A stretch of DNA of 64,000 bases from JAGVSV01 sp050952845 (GTDB lineage Bacteria > Bacillota > Clostridia > Christensenellales > Aristaeellaceae), in NCBI GenBank assembly GCA_050952845.1, contig JBMNLP010000001.1, forward strand, positions 2,232,001 to 2,296,000. Direction: 5' to 3'. The notes beneath the pieces were generated by a model that saw only the letters and a list, made by a program, of their open reading frames with translations, had not been told where the DNA came from and did no database searches. Made by a program: the position numbers and the translations under genes. Each line of letters begins with the position of its first letter. Position 1 is the stretch's first letter. Positions 34,389-43,947 of this stretch are shown piece after piece.

Positions 34389-35738
34389 CTACAAGCCCCT
34401 TTTGCCGGGTGCGCCGCAGCAGTGCTTGTATTTCTTGCCGCTCCCGCAGGGGCAGGGCGCGTTGCGGGCAGGCTTTTTAGGCCTTGGCTGGTGGTCCGCC
34501 AGGCGAATGATGTCCTGTGGCGGCTCCGCAACCAAAGCATCCGGCATGCGTTGATCAGCATGCATGTCAGCGAGCTCAAACTCATCCGGGAATATCATGG
34601 ACAGCTGTTCGCCAAATGGCTCGGACGTCTCAATGAGGGGCTTGATTTCATTGTAGGTATGCCCGCGGTATCGGTGCTTCCTGGTGTTGTCGATCAGGTC
34701 GTTGTACAGGTGCATCATGTGCTGGACGGCTTTGCCATCCCTTAGCACAGCCCCGCGTTCGTTCAGCAGGTCAAAAAAAACCTGGGGATCGATCAGCTCA
34801 TACTTGCTGGCCATCGCGATATCCGACATCGTCTCGTTTGCAACATGCTCAGATATTCCGGACCGGAGAAGCTGCCTTCGCAGCTGATGATAAGCAGCGT
34901 TTTTTTCAAAATACATCTGACCGGCATACCGCAAAAACTCCTCCTCGTCGGGAGCGTAATAGGGCAGGTCACCCTGCAGGCGGATGATCTCGTCGTATGC
35001 ATCATTATCCATAACGGAAAAATCGACCAGATAATAGGGATTGCGTTTGCGGAAATCCTGCTCGGTCAGCACGTTGCCTCTGGAGCTGGTCACATAGACC
35101 CTGGAGTTTTCATGGAAGCTGACTTCCAGGCATACTCTGTTGAAAGCGTCTTGCGATATGTGCGGTCGGTGTTCGCAGTACTGCTTGTACAGGGTAGAAA
35201 GCGGCACGATGCCGTACAGGTTGGCGCCAGCCAGATAGTAGTTGACCAATGTGCGGATGCCTTCCTTGCCCAGCGATTCCGCCTCTTCTAACACCATGTT
35301 GTCGTATATGATATCAGGGGCTAAGTCCAGCGCCCGCATCAGCCTGGTCATAAGGCTGAATATATTATCGGCTTGCCCTGACGCGCGCACAACGGCGGTG
35401 TCGGCGTCATCGGACAGCAGCGTTTCCAGCGTGCGGCAGTTGAAGCTGAGCCTGGGCATCGCCAGGCTGTAGGTCATGTACGCTGTGGTGGCAAACACAG
35501 TATCTTTCAGGCGCACATCCCGCATGGATTGGGTGGTTTTTGTGCGGTTGCTGCTATATTTAATGCGTTCGCCTTCTTTTTGCTTTTTGGGCATGAAGGA
35601 AGGCGCGCGGACATCCTCCAAGTCATAAGCGTCTACAATGGCGTGATGCAGCTCCAGCAGCGTGGCGTCGCTGCGGATGCGGATATGCCGGTAAACGCCC
35701 GGCCTCAACGCCACCGATATGATGTACAGGGTGTGCAT
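34389..35738 (-). CDS. pRiA4b-like/SEC-C motif protein of unknown function
   Basis: The 449-residue protein starts at ATG 35738 after GGGAGGAGGAAAAC. The N-terminal about 70 residues resemble the plasmid pRiA4b ORF-3-like domain (VALRPGVYRHIRIRSDATLL, LHHAIVDAY). The middle is helical without a recognised domain. The end is a SEC-C zinc motif (RNAPCPCGSGKKYKHCCG), used in other proteins for metal and ribosome or SecB contacts. No membrane spans. It follows the DUF4091 gene by 22 bases. Function unknown. Confidence 0.8.
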   Translation of the reverse strand: MHTLYIISVALRPGVYRHIRIRSDATLLELHHAIVDAYDLEDVRAPSFMPKKQKEGERIKYSSNRTKTTQSMRDVRLKDTVFATTAYMTYSLAMPRLSFNCRTLETLLSDDADTAVVRASGQADNIFSLMTRLMRALDLAPDIIYDNMVLEEAESLGKEGIRTLVNYYLAGANLYGIVPLSTLYKQYCEHRPHISQDAFNRVCLEVSFHENSRVYVTSSRGNVLTEQDFRKRNPYYLVDFSVMDNDAYDEIIRLQGDLPYYAPDEEEFLRYAGQMYFEKNAAYHQLRRQLLRSGISEHVANETMSDIAMASKYELIDPQVFFDLLNERGAVLRDGKAVQHMMHLYNDLIDNTRKHRYRGHTYNEIKPLIETSEPFGEQLSMIFPDEFELADMHADQRMPDALVAEPPQDIIRLADHQPRPKKPARNAPCPCGSGKKYKHCCGAPGKRGL

Positions 35739-35760
35739 GTTTTCCTCCTCCCTTCCGCTT

Positions 35761-37413
35761 TCAGCTATTGACGATCAGCCGGTTGATGCGCTCTCTGAGG
35801 TCCAGCAAGTACACGCTGTCGCGTGGGTAATCGGCCAACGTCGGTGCCTTGTCCAGCCCCTGGGCGATGGCAGCCAGCACCTTGTCGCGCCCCATGATTT
35901 CCTCCGCCCATGCCAGTGCGCGCAGGTCCTGCATGGCTTGCATGAACAGCATCAGGCGCAGCGACTCCTCCGGCTGCCCGCCGGGACCGGGGTACACCTG
36001 AAATGCGTCACCCGCGGGGGCGAACCCATCGGCATCGGTGATGAGGTAGGGATCAACCGGGTAGTCGGAATACTGTGCATAATAGTAGTTATACGCCCAT
36101 TGCAAAAAGCCGCTGATGTTGTGCTGATACAGCTGCACACCCAGTATCCGCGTGCGATGGGCAGGCATGGCGATGAACGTGTTGGTGACGTCCCGGTGCT
36201 GGCCGACGCAGTAATAGGTCCACAGGTTGGGGATGTTCTCCGCTAAAAACGGTTCGATGTGGTTGATTGCGGGGATGGGGTGTGCCACCGCGCCGCTGGT
36301 GTAGAAGGAAATGTCGCTGAGCGCGTCAATCACCGGGAAGCCCTTCAGGTAGGGCGCCGTCATGTCCTTCACCTGCAGATACTGGTCGATGTGCTGTTTG
36401 GACGGCTCATCGGACAGGTGGAAATAGGTTTTGTCCGCGATGCCCAGTTTTTTCAGCTCATCCGTCAGCGCGGGCAGGTATTGCGCCAGAAAACCGCGGT
36501 AGGCGTCGCTCAGCGCCGGCGTATCCCACCCGAAAATGCGCTGCAGCATCCCGTCCTTAACCGCCATGATCTTCGGCGCGAAATAGGCGCCCCACTGGGT
36601 AAACAAATGGGCTATTTCGAAATACTCGGCGCCCACCCTCCGGCAAATGTCTACAAAGCGGTTCAGCTTGTCAAAGCCAAAGGCATACCGATCGCCTTGC
36701 TGCTGTATGTCTACCAGCTGCACGGTGGGGCGCTCACCGCCCACCGCGGTATCCAGCGGCGGGGTATGGGTGGGCGTGAGGATCATGTTGCAGCCCCGCT
36801 GAACAGCAAGGCGAATATAGTTTTCCAGAATATCGAAATGCGCGTCCGACAGCACGGGTACGCCATAATAACCCGCCAGGCAATCCGCATGCAGCCAGCG
36901 CGTATGGATCAACCGCTGCCTGGGCAGGAAACCCGGCAGGATGTCAAACGGCATAGCCTGCTTGGCGACCACCTGTCCGTCCATGGTTTTCAACAGGCAG
37001 GTCAGCGTGTGATGCCCGGGCGGCACGGTACCATCCGGCTCAATATCCATCCATACCGCGCTCCAGATGCCCTGGTAGGCACGCAGATGCGTTGTTTCCG
37101 TTATGTCGCGCAGCAGGTCCGGGTACAGGCCCGGCGTTTTGCGCAGGTAATGCTCGTCCGTATCCGGGAAGCAGGGAAAGCGCACCGGGACGGCAATCAC
37201 CTGTCGCACGCGCACGGGCACGTCGCAGCGCGCTTCAAACCGCACCCGCGCGCGGGGATCGCCCTGGATGGCTTCATTTGCAGTCCACGCAGCCTGCAGG
37301 GAGAGGACCTCGTTCTGAAAGCCGCTCAGGCGCAGCGAAGCCGGATATCCGGGCGGCTCCTGGTCGGGGAATATTTTTTCAAGGGCGCTGACAAGCTTGA
37401 AATGGATAGGCAT
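35761..37413 (-). CDS. DUF4091 (GH123-like) glycoside hydrolase-like protein
   Basis: The 550-residue protein starts at ATG 37413 after AGGAGGTTCAC. It has no signal peptide and should be cytoplasmic. The N-terminal part is a beta-sandwich; the C-terminal two thirds look like the DUF4091 TIM barrel, with YFHLSDEPSKQH (the Asp-Glu pair corresponds to the catalytic region of GH123 N-acetylgalactosaminidases) and ISGFLQWAYNYY. A role in trimming N-acetylgalactosamine-containing glycans is possible but not shown; many DUF4091 proteins are uncharacterised. Confidence 0.78.
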   Translation of the reverse strand: MPIHFKLVSALEKIFPDQEPPGYPASLRLSGFQNEVLSLQAAWTANEAIQGDPRARVRFEARCDVPVRVRQVIAVPVRFPCFPDTDEHYLRKTPGLYPDLLRDITETTHLRAYQGIWSAVWMDIEPDGTVPPGHHTLTCLLKTMDGQVVAKQAMPFDILPGFLPRQRLIHTRWLHADCLAGYYGVPVLSDAHFDILENYIRLAVQRGCNMILTPTHTPPLDTAVGGERPTVQLVDIQQQGDRYAFGFDKLNRFVDICRRVGAEYFEIAHLFTQWGAYFAPKIMAVKDGMLQRIFGWDTPALSDAYRGFLAQYLPALTDELKKLGIADKTYFHLSDEPSKQHIDQYLQVKDMTAPYLKGFPVIDALSDISFYTSGAVAHPIPAINHIEPFLAENIPNLWTYYCVGQHRDVTNTFIAMPAHRTRILGVQLYQHNISGFLQWAYNYYYAQYSDYPVDPYLITDADGFAPAGDAFQVYPGPGGQPEESLRLMLFMQAMQDLRALAWAEEIMGRDKVLAAIAQGLDKAPTLADYPRDSVYLLDLRERINRLIVNS

Positions 37414-37427
37414 GTGAACCTCCTACT

Positions 37428-37456
37428 AAAAAGCCCCGGGCGCATACCGGGGCAAA
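37428..37456 (-). terminator. Terminator of the desulfoferrodoxin gene
   Basis: On the minus strand GCCCCGG and CCGGGGC form a tight stem around a 7-base loop followed by TTTTT. It separates the desulfoferrodoxin gene from the DUF4091 gene. Confidence 0.85.
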
Positions 37457-37471
37457 AGATTGTTTTGCAGG

Positions 37472-37843
37472 TTATTTGCTCTTCCACAGGCCGTGCAGGT
37501 TGCAGTAGGCATATGCCGCAACCGGCTTTTCGCCTTCTGCCAGCGCAAAGGTCACCTCGGGTGCGCCGGTGTGGTCCAACTCCTTATGCTGGGAACCTTG
37601 TGTCGTTTCCAGCGTGACCCAGCCGATATAGTGCTCAGCCACCATGGGGTGCGGCTGCGAGCCGATCGTTACCTTTACCGCGGAGCCCGTGGTTTCAACG
37701 ACAGGCACATGCTTCTCACGCGAAGCATCTACCGTGCCGACTGTCATCTCTTCCATTTTTTCGCCGCAGCATACGATGGGCGGCCCTTGGTTCTCAATGT
37801 ATTGAACGATGTTTCCGCAGCGCTTGCAGTGATAGAATTTCAT
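37472..37843 (-). CDS. dfx: Desulfoferrodoxin (superoxide reductase)
   Basis: The 123-residue protein starts at ATG 37843 after GGAGGTGATCCTT. The N-terminal desulforedoxin-type iron site has Cys6, Cys9, Cys25 and Cys26 (YHCKRCGN, VCCGEKM). The C-terminal superoxide-reducing iron site has the expected His and Cys ligands in EKHVPVV, QPHPMVAEHYI and CNLHGLWK. It reduces superoxide to peroxide in the cytoplasm without making oxygen, a typical trait of strict anaerobes. It has its own promoter and terminator. Confidence 0.95.
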   Translation of the reverse strand: MKFYHCKRCGNIVQYIENQGPPIVCCGEKMEEMTVGTVDASREKHVPVVETTGSAVKVTIGSQPHPMVAEHYIGWVTLETTQGSQHKELDHTGAPEVTFALAEGEKPVAAYAYCNLHGLWKSK

Positions 37844-37873
37844 AAGGATCACCTCCGTGTATTTCCTATTAAA

Positions 37874-37902
37874 AGCATAAGGGGTATTGCCGTTCCTGTC
37901 AA
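37874..37902 (-). promoter_or_regulatory. Predicted promoter of the desulfoferrodoxin gene
   Basis: On the minus strand TTGACA (37897-37902) and TATGCT (37874-37879) are 17 bases apart. Upstream lies AT-rich DNA with repeated CAAAT/TTAAAT words; no clear PerR box. Confidence 0.6.
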
Positions 37903-37989
37903 GCTAAGTTGCTCATTTAATTTGCATTTGATTTGCTGTTATACTGATGGCAACACCCATGGCATTGCAATGTAATATACCACATAGCC

Positions 37990-38163
37990 TGTGCAGACCG
38001 GCAGGATGTCATGCAGCAGACCATGCAAAAAGTCTTGGAGAAACGGGGTAGTCCGCGTGTGCAGGGCAAAACCATTCTGCTGACCAGCCACTACGCTCAG
38101 GACATCGACACCCTGTGCGACACCCTTTCCCGCATGGAAGCCAGTCGGCTGTATCGGCAATAA
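37990..38163 (+). pseudogene. ABC transporter ATPase, C-terminal remnant
   Basis: A plus-strand frame to the stop at 38161 reads DVMQQTMQKVLEKRG and then GKTILLTSHYAQDIDTLCDT. This matches the D-loop to switch-His region of ABC-2-type drug or polysaccharide export ATPases. The Walker A, signature and Walker B parts are missing, and the remnant sits next to the defence pair. It probably marks an old deletion or replacement junction. Confidence 0.6.
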
Positions 38164-38247
38164 GGGTGCAAATTGATAGCTAATAATCTGAAATAAATAC
38201 TATTGCAGGTAAAATACATTGTAGGGAGAATTTGCCTCATTTCAATG

Positions 38248-38276
38248 TTGACATTTCGTATCATACATCATATTAT
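38248..38276 (+). promoter_or_regulatory. Predicted sigma-A promoter of the AbiL-type pair
   Basis: TTGACA (38248-38253) and TATTAT (38271-38276) with a 17-base spacer, 32 bases before the start codon; close to consensus. Confidence 0.75.
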
Positions 38277-38308
38277 TATATGTAAATAATTCTTGGGAGG
38301 TGTAAGAT

Positions 38309-39589
38309 ATGCTGTTACAGTTCAACTTCCAGAACTTTAAGTCTTTCCGTGATGACTCAACCCTTGACATGACCGCCACAAGAATTACTGAACTTAATCA
38401 TCATGTTGTTTCGATTGGTACAGAACGCGTGTTGCCAGTAGCTGCGCTATATGGAGCAAATGCAAGTGGAAAGTCAAACGTCTATGAAGCTTTCTGGTAT
38501 ATGTCCCAGTTTGTTATCCTTTCTTTTGGGTTTGGCGATGAATCCGAGAAAATGGGAAACTCTCGTTTTCGCCCACCTACGCCATTCTTATTTGATGCAA
38601 AGAGCAGGAAAGCTGAATCATTATTTGAAGTGTACTTTATCAATACAGAGGGCACACGCACACGCTATTACAACTATGGCTTTACACTAGATAGGGATGG
38701 GATTCATGAAGAATGGCTAAACTACAAATCCAAAACATCGCGCAGTAAATATCGTCGCATATTCTACCGAAATGGCGAACAGTTGGACATGCCTCGCATC
38801 GCATCCAAAAGCCAGGAAAACATCCGAATTGCGCTAAATAAGGAGACATTGGTGGTATCTTTGGGCGCAAAGCTGCGTATCCAATCGCTGAGAGTAATTA
38901 GGAATTGGTTCCTGAACAACGAAATTGCGGATTTTGGACGTCCAGAAGAAAACTACTTCCTGTCACAGTTGCTGCCCGAAAACTTTGTGGAGAATAAAGA
39001 GGTACAGGATAATGTTGTAGCTTTTTTCTCCACATTTGATCCATCCATTGTTGGTTTCGAGGTAGAGACCATCCGGGATGAACATGAAAACAAACCCAAC
39101 AGGATTCGGATTGATGCTATTCATCGGATAATTGGCACAGACCAAGTAGCAAACATCCCTTTGAAACACGAATCAGCAGGGACGCTTAAAATGTTTGCCC
39201 TGTATCCACTGTTGCAAAATGTTCTGAAAACAGGTGGTGTCCTGTTTGTGGATGAGTTAAACTCACACCTTCATCCATTGCTGGTGCGCGTGCTCATCAT
39301 CACGTTCCTCGACCCTGAAATAAATCCCAAGCACGCCCAACTGGTGTTTACCACGCATGATGCATGGCAACTTGCCAGCAACATCTTGCGTCGCGACGAA
39401 ATATGGTTTGTGGAAAAAACGCCAGACGGCGTGTCCTCATTATATTCATTAGCGGATTTCGTTGATGAGGACGGAACCAAAATCCGTAGTGATGAGAACT
39501 ACCAAAAGAACTATCTACTCGGTAAATACGGCGCCATACCAGCAATAAAAAACCTGGATATGCTGTTAGCAGGTGATCACAATGCCTGA
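38309..39589 (+). CDS. AAA15-family ATPase, RloA/AbiLi-like (phage defence)
   Basis: The 426-residue protein starts at ATG 38309 after TTGGGAGGTGTAAG. It is an SMC/OLD-like ATPase: Walker A is GANASGKS (residues 49-56), Walker B is GGVLFVDELNSHLHP, and FTTHDAW carries the switch His. Overlap by 8 bases with a RloB-domain gene is the layout of Lactococcus AbiL (AbiLi/AbiLii) and RloAB pairs. By analogy with AbiL it should act in abortive infection, with this protein as sensor or motor. Lower GC than its neighbours suggests transfer. Confidence 0.85.
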   Translation: MLLQFNFQNFKSFRDDSTLDMTATRITELNHHVVSIGTERVLPVAALYGANASGKSNVYEAFWYMSQFVILSFGFGDESEKMGNSRFRPPTPFLFDAKSRKAESLFEVYFINTEGTRTRYYNYGFTLDRDGIHEEWLNYKSKTSRSKYRRIFYRNGEQLDMPRIASKSQENIRIALNKETLVVSLGAKLRIQSLRVIRNWFLNNEIADFGRPEENYFLSQLLPENFVENKEVQDNVVAFFSTFDPSIVGFEVETIRDEHENKPNRIRIDAIHRIIGTDQVANIPLKHESAGTLKMFALYPLLQNVLKTGGVLFVDELNSHLHPLLVRVLIITFLDPEINPKHAQLVFTTHDAWQLASNILRRDEIWFVEKTPDGVSSLYSLADFVDEDGTKIRSDENYQKNYLLGKYGAIPAIKNLDMLLAGDHNA

Positions 39590-40259
39590 TAGAAGCGGTA
39601 AGCGCAAAACACGTGAACAGATAGCCAGGCGCCGAGCGCCACAGTTGGGACATTATCTGGTGGTTACCGATGCAAAAGCAACTGAGAAAAACTACCTGCA
39701 AGGTTTAAAGCAAGCTTTACCTGTAGAATTGAGAGAGAAACTTGTTCTCCAGGTAAGTACCGTTAAAACCATTGAGCTTGTTGACGAGGCGATAAAAAAA
39801 GCATCCCTGCTGCCACAATATGCCGAGCTATGGATGGTCTTTGATCGCGATCAAGTGCCAAGTTTTAATGAAATTATCGCTACAGCAGGCCTGGAAGGCA
39901 TACAGGTAGGCTGGTCCAACCCATGCATTGAACTTTGGTTTTCAGCATACTTTGGTGAATTGCTCACCAGCATGGATTCTGTCACATGCTGTAACAAGTT
40001 TTCCGCGCTATTCAAGCAAAAAACCGGGCAGGAATACAAAAAGTCAGATTCTAATATCTACCTGAAGCTTCGTCGCTCTGGAGATGAAGCGAGAGCTATC
40101 CGACGTGCCCGCCGAAAGCTGGCACAGTACCAGCGAGATGGGATAACCGTACCATCAGATATGCACGCCTGCACCACATTGCATGAACTGGTGGATAAAA
40201 TACGAACCAAAGTAGAAATTTCGCAGGAAAATAAACCCACTTCAAGGCAACAGGCGTAG
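39582..40259 (+). CDS. RloB-domain protein, AbiLii-like (phage defence effector)
   Basis: The 225-residue protein starts at ATG 39582 inside the ATPase gene, with AGGTGAT upstream. The RloB family is a TOPRIM-like nuclease fold. Visible are the acidic motif region ATEKNYLQGL, the Asp-x-Asp in WMVFDRDQ, and NPCIELWF. The N-terminus is very basic. It is the likely effector of the pair. PARIS systems have a similar AAA15 partner but a DUF4435 effector; the motifs here fit RloB better. Confidence 0.82.
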   Translation: MPDRSGKRKTREQIARRRAPQLGHYLVVTDAKATEKNYLQGLKQALPVELREKLVLQVSTVKTIELVDEAIKKASLLPQYAELWMVFDRDQVPSFNEIIATAGLEGIQVGWSNPCIELWFSAYFGELLTSMDSVTCCNKFSALFKQKTGQEYKKSDSNIYLKLRRSGDEARAIRRARRKLAQYQRDGITVPSDMHACTTLHELVDKIRTKVEISQENKPTSRQQA

Positions 40260-40316
40260 CCAATCACTGTGATCATTCCCCTCATCGTTTGCCACCTGCC
40301 TCACCCAATGGTATGA

Positions 40317-40514
40317 TGGGCGCATCGGGAGGTGTCCTGCGTAAACATCGTGTATGTATGCCGGGACTATGCCGGCACCCTCACCCCGCAGGAAAATGAG
40401 GTGATGGCGCTTGAGTTCTTTGCGCCCGATCAACTGCCCAACAACCTGTCCCCACCCGTCGCGCGGGTCATCCGTCAGTTCGCACGGGACCTCATGCATC
40501 AGGAAGCACCATGA
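40317..40514 (+). pseudogene. Nudix hydrolase, C-terminal remnant
   Basis: An open frame of 65 codons without a proper start reads VNIVYVCRDYAGTLTPQENE and then LEFFAPDQLPNNLSPP, typical of the C-terminal half of Nudix hydrolases after the Nudix box. The Nudix box itself is absent, and an in-frame stop lies just upstream. Together with the ABC remnant at 37990 it brackets the defence pair. Confidence 0.6.
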
Positions 40515-40560
40515 ACCAGATTGCCTACAAAGGCATCTGCCTCGCAATCCGCGCACGCTA

Positions 40561-40588
40561 TGTCAAACAGCGCGTTTTTGTGTATAAT
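40561..40588 (+). promoter_or_regulatory. Predicted promoter of the flavo-diiron protein gene
   Basis: TATAAT at 40583-40588, with TGTCAA 16 bases upstream at 40561-40566; about 95 bases before the start codon. Confidence 0.45.
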
Positions 40589-40683
40589 GTGTTTTGGAAA
40601 CCTGTTATCATCGCACAATGATCATGGTAATTGTTTTCAGCATAACAACGAATGGCACAGCGCCATCGACAATGGAGGGCATC

Positions 40684-41871
40684 ATGCGGAAACTCATCAA
40701 AAACAATGTCTACTGGATCGGCAAAATAGACTGGGAGCTGCAGCGCTTCCACGGGGACGATTTTTCCATCAACAACGGCTCCAGCCAGAACGCCTACCTG
40801 ATTGAAGAAGAAAAAACTGTGCTGATCGACACCGTGTGGATGCCGCACGCGGACGAATACCTGAACAATTTGATGGCGGAAACGGACCTGGACAAGATCG
40901 ACTTCATCGTGGTCAACCACGGCGAGATGGATCACAGCGGCGCGCTGCCCAAGCTGATGGCAAGGCGTCCGGACCTGCCCATATACTGTACCGCCAACGC
41001 CGTCAAATCGCTGGTGGGGCAATACCATCACCCGGAGTGGCACTTCAACACCGTCAAAACAGGCGACAGCGTGGACATCGGCAACGGCAAGCAGCTGGTG
41101 TTCGTGGAGATGCGCATGCTGCACTGGCCCGACAGCATGGCCACCTACATGACGGGGGACAACATCCTCTTCTCCAACGACGCCTTCGGCCAGCACTTCG
41201 CGGTAGAGGAGCTGTTCAACGACAGAGCCGACCAGTGCAAACTATGGGAAGAAGCGATCAAATACTACGTCAACATCCTCCACCCCTTCTCGCCGATGGT
41301 TAAAAAGAAGGTGGAGGATTTGCTGGCGCTGAACCTGCCCATCGACATCATCGCCACCAGCCACGGCGTCATCTGGCGGGATAACCCCAGACAAATCGTG
41401 GATGCCTACTACAAGTGGTCGCAGGCTTACCAGGAAGACCAGGTCACCGTGGTATACGACAGCATGTGGGGAGGAACCGAGAAGATTGCCCACCGCATCA
41501 GCCGTGAGCTGGCACAGCTGTCGCCCGACACCAGGGTCAAGCTGTTCAACATCGCCAAAGCCGACAAGAACGACGTCATGACCGAAGTGTTCAAGTCCAA
41601 AGCCATCGCGGTGGGCTCGCCGACGGTGAACCAGGACATCCTCAGCTCAGCCACGGGCTGGCTGGCCTTCCTGAAGGAGCTCCGGTTTAAAAACAAAAAA
41701 GCCGCTGTATTTGGCTGCTACGGATGGAGCGGCGAGGGCAACAAGCTGCTGCGCGAAAAGCTGCAGGAAGCCGGGTTTGACACCGTTGCGCCCGAAATCC
41801 GCTGCAGCTGGAACCCGCTGCCCGAGGACCTGGACCAAGCCAAGGACATCGCCGCCGCACTGCTGGCGTGA
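40684..41871 (+). CDS. fprA: Flavo-diiron protein (FprA-type oxygen/NO reductase)
   Basis: The 395-residue protein starts at ATG 40684 after AATGGAGGGCATC. The N-terminal metallo-beta-lactamase-like domain has the diiron ligands HGEMDH (near 77-82) and later His/Asp ligands (RMLHWPDSM, SNDAFGQHF, SHGVIW). The C-terminal flavodoxin domain binds FMN (VYDSMWGGTEKIAHRI). It reduces oxygen to water, or nitric oxide, in the cytoplasm and protects anaerobic metal enzymes. With desulfoferrodoxin nearby it forms the oxygen-defence set of this window. Confidence 0.95.
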   Translation: MRKLIKNNVYWIGKIDWELQRFHGDDFSINNGSSQNAYLIEEEKTVLIDTVWMPHADEYLNNLMAETDLDKIDFIVVNHGEMDHSGALPKLMARRPDLPIYCTANAVKSLVGQYHHPEWHFNTVKTGDSVDIGNGKQLVFVEMRMLHWPDSMATYMTGDNILFSNDAFGQHFAVEELFNDRADQCKLWEEAIKYYVNILHPFSPMVKKKVEDLLALNLPIDIIATSHGVIWRDNPRQIVDAYYKWSQAYQEDQVTVVYDSMWGGTEKIAHRISRELAQLSPDTRVKLFNIAKADKNDVMTEVFKSKAIAVGSPTVNQDILSSATGWLAFLKELRFKNKKAAVFGCYGWSGEGNKLLREKLQEAGFDTVAPEIRCSWNPLPEDLDQAKDIAAALLA

Positions 41872-41926
41872 CCTGATGGCAGCACCCAGCCATAAAAATA
41901 AATGTTCAAACAGAAAGGAAGCACGC

Positions 41927-43930
41927 ATGAAAAGCAAGTATGCCAACCCCGCATCTGAGCAGGCTTACCGCCGCCTGGTGGACGATCTGCCGCATTTCCC
42001 GGTGTCATTCTCATATGATGGACAAGTCTACCGCGGGTTTCCGGCGCCGGATTTTGCGCTGCAAAGCCGGGAAGCGAAAAACACCGACCGCGGCGAAGCC
42101 TGCCGCCTGGTGCTGACGGGGCCCAAAAACCTGACGATTATCATTGACACAGCCTTCTACGCGTCGCATGGCGTATACGAATGGACGCTGCGCTTCAAAA
42201 ACGAAAGCGCAGCCGATACCGGCACGCTCAGCGACCTGTACGTATGCGACATGGTGTTTGAGGGCGAGCGGCCCGTGCTGAAGGGCATCCTCGGCGACCA
42301 TATCAACCTGTACAAGCCCTATGTATACGAGTTAGAGAAAGAACCCGTCAGCTTTGTATCCGACAGCGGGCGCGCGACGCATGTCTATTTCCCCTACTTC
42401 AACTTAGAGCACGGGACGGGCGGCACCATGCTGGCTATCGGCTGGGCCGGCACATGGAGCGCGCATTTCACAGCGGAAGGCAACAGCACCAGGTATCAGG
42501 CGCGGTCGGTGAACGACCTGTCGCTGCACCTGAAGCCAGGCGAAGAAATCCGCACGGCGCTGGTGGTGATCGCCCCCTATACCAAGCGGGATGAGTATTA
42601 TGCCACCAACTTCTGGCGTAGCTGGTTTATCAACTGCAGCATGCCGCGCGCCGACATCCAGGGCAACCCGATTGAGCCGTTCTCCACCTGCTGCCTGTCG
42701 TCCGACACCGGGCGGCCCAATTCCGACGGCAGCATATCCGAAGCCTACGACACCTGGCAACCCTCGCTGGACAAGATGGCTGAGGAAGGCGTGCAGACGG
42801 ACTTCCGCTGGTTTGACGCCGGCTGGTACCCCGACCCGTACGGAAATACCGTGCCAGTCGACTGGTGGGCCACCGTGGGCGCCTGGGTGCTGGACCCCGT
42901 AAAGTGGCCGGGCGACACCTTCAAGCAGTCCGTAGCCTATGCCCATGAGCGCGGCATGAAGACGCTGATGTGGTTCGAACCCGAGCGGGTGACCCATCCG
43001 GAGGCGCTGGCTAAAAACTATGGCTACAACACCGATTGGGCCATACAGCGCCCCGGCGACGGCGTCATCACCAACGACCTGGGCAACGATGACTGCTTCG
43101 AATGGACCACAAGCAGGATCATCCGCCTGTTAACCGACAACAAGGTGGACATGTACCGGGAGGACAACAATGCCAACCCTGGCCCGCTGTGGCGGGAGCT
43201 GGATTTGGCGGACGGACGGCGCGGCATGACGGAAAGCCGGTTTGTAGACGCCCACTACCGCATGTGGGATGCCATCATCCAGGCAACGGGCGAATACGGC
43301 GGCTGCTCCTTCTGCGACTCCTGCGCCAGCGGCGGCGGACGCAACGACCTGGAGTCCCTCCGGCGCGGGGTACCGCTGCTGCGCAGCGACTCCGACCGCA
43401 CCACGACGGCGCTGCGGCTGTCCATGACCACGTCGTTTTGCAAGTATGTGCCGTTTTGCGGCGCAAACACCAAGGAGAAAAAGGAGCAGCTGGCGCTGAC
43501 CGGCGTCAGCGACGTGTATACCTGGCGCGCCTCCTACCTGCCTGCGCTGAACGTCGACTCCCAGTTTGTGCAGGATCCGGACCAGGACTTTGACATGTTG
43601 CGCTTCGGGCTGAACGAATGGAAAAGCATCCGGCATCTGCTGCTGAGCGACTTCTATGTGCTGACGCCCTGGCGGTCCCAGGACGAAAAAGACGGTTTCA
43701 CCGCCTATGCCTATTTCGATGAGGAACGGCAGGAGGGCGTGCTGTTTGCCTTCCGGATGGAGGACTGCGCCGAGGACAAGCTGAACATCGCGCTGCCCTT
43801 TGCCGATGGCAGCGCCACCTACACGCTGACCAGCGCCGACGGGCTGCCCGACATCCACACCACCGGCAGCGTCAGCCTGACGCTGAAGGAAAAGCGCACG
43901 GCGCTGATGTACCATATCAGGAAAGGCTGA
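41927..43930 (+). CDS. GH36 alpha-galactosidase-like enzyme
   Basis: ATG 41927 is chosen with GAAAGGAAGCACGC upstream; the frame is open further back into the previous gene, but that part has no ribosome site. The 667-residue protein has no signal peptide. GH36/clan D hallmarks are FRWFDAGWYPDP (near 293), TLMWFEPERV (near 347), MYREDNNANPG (nucleophile Asp near 412), CDSCASGGGRND (near 462) and LLRSDSDRTT (acid/base Asp near 488). It likely hydrolyses alpha-galactosides imported as oligosaccharides. Other clan D activities, such as alpha-N-acetylgalactosaminidase, are possible. Confidence 0.88.
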   Translation: MKSKYANPASEQAYRRLVDDLPHFPVSFSYDGQVYRGFPAPDFALQSREAKNTDRGEACRLVLTGPKNLTIIIDTAFYASHGVYEWTLRFKNESAADTGTLSDLYVCDMVFEGERPVLKGILGDHINLYKPYVYELEKEPVSFVSDSGRATHVYFPYFNLEHGTGGTMLAIGWAGTWSAHFTAEGNSTRYQARSVNDLSLHLKPGEEIRTALVVIAPYTKRDEYYATNFWRSWFINCSMPRADIQGNPIEPFSTCCLSSDTGRPNSDGSISEAYDTWQPSLDKMAEEGVQTDFRWFDAGWYPDPYGNTVPVDWWATVGAWVLDPVKWPGDTFKQSVAYAHERGMKTLMWFEPERVTHPEALAKNYGYNTDWAIQRPGDGVITNDLGNDDCFEWTTSRIIRLLTDNKVDMYREDNNANPGPLWRELDLADGRRGMTESRFVDAHYRMWDAIIQATGEYGGCSFCDSCASGGGRNDLESLRRGVPLLRSDSDRTTTALRLSMTTSFCKYVPFCGANTKEKKEQLALTGVSDVYTWRASYLPALNVDSQFVQDPDQDFDMLRFGLNEWKSIRHLLLSDFYVLTPWRSQDEKDGFTAYAYFDEERQEGVLFAFRMEDCAEDKLNIALPFADGSATYTLTSADGLPDIHTTGSVSLTLKEKRTALMYHIRKG

Positions 43931-43947
43931 TAATCAGCTGGTTTTCC

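Noticed and set aside
36259..37617. Plus-strand ORF of 452 codons opposite the DUF4091 gene
   Set aside because: Antisense shadow of a recognisable gene, with low-complexity composition and no family motifs.
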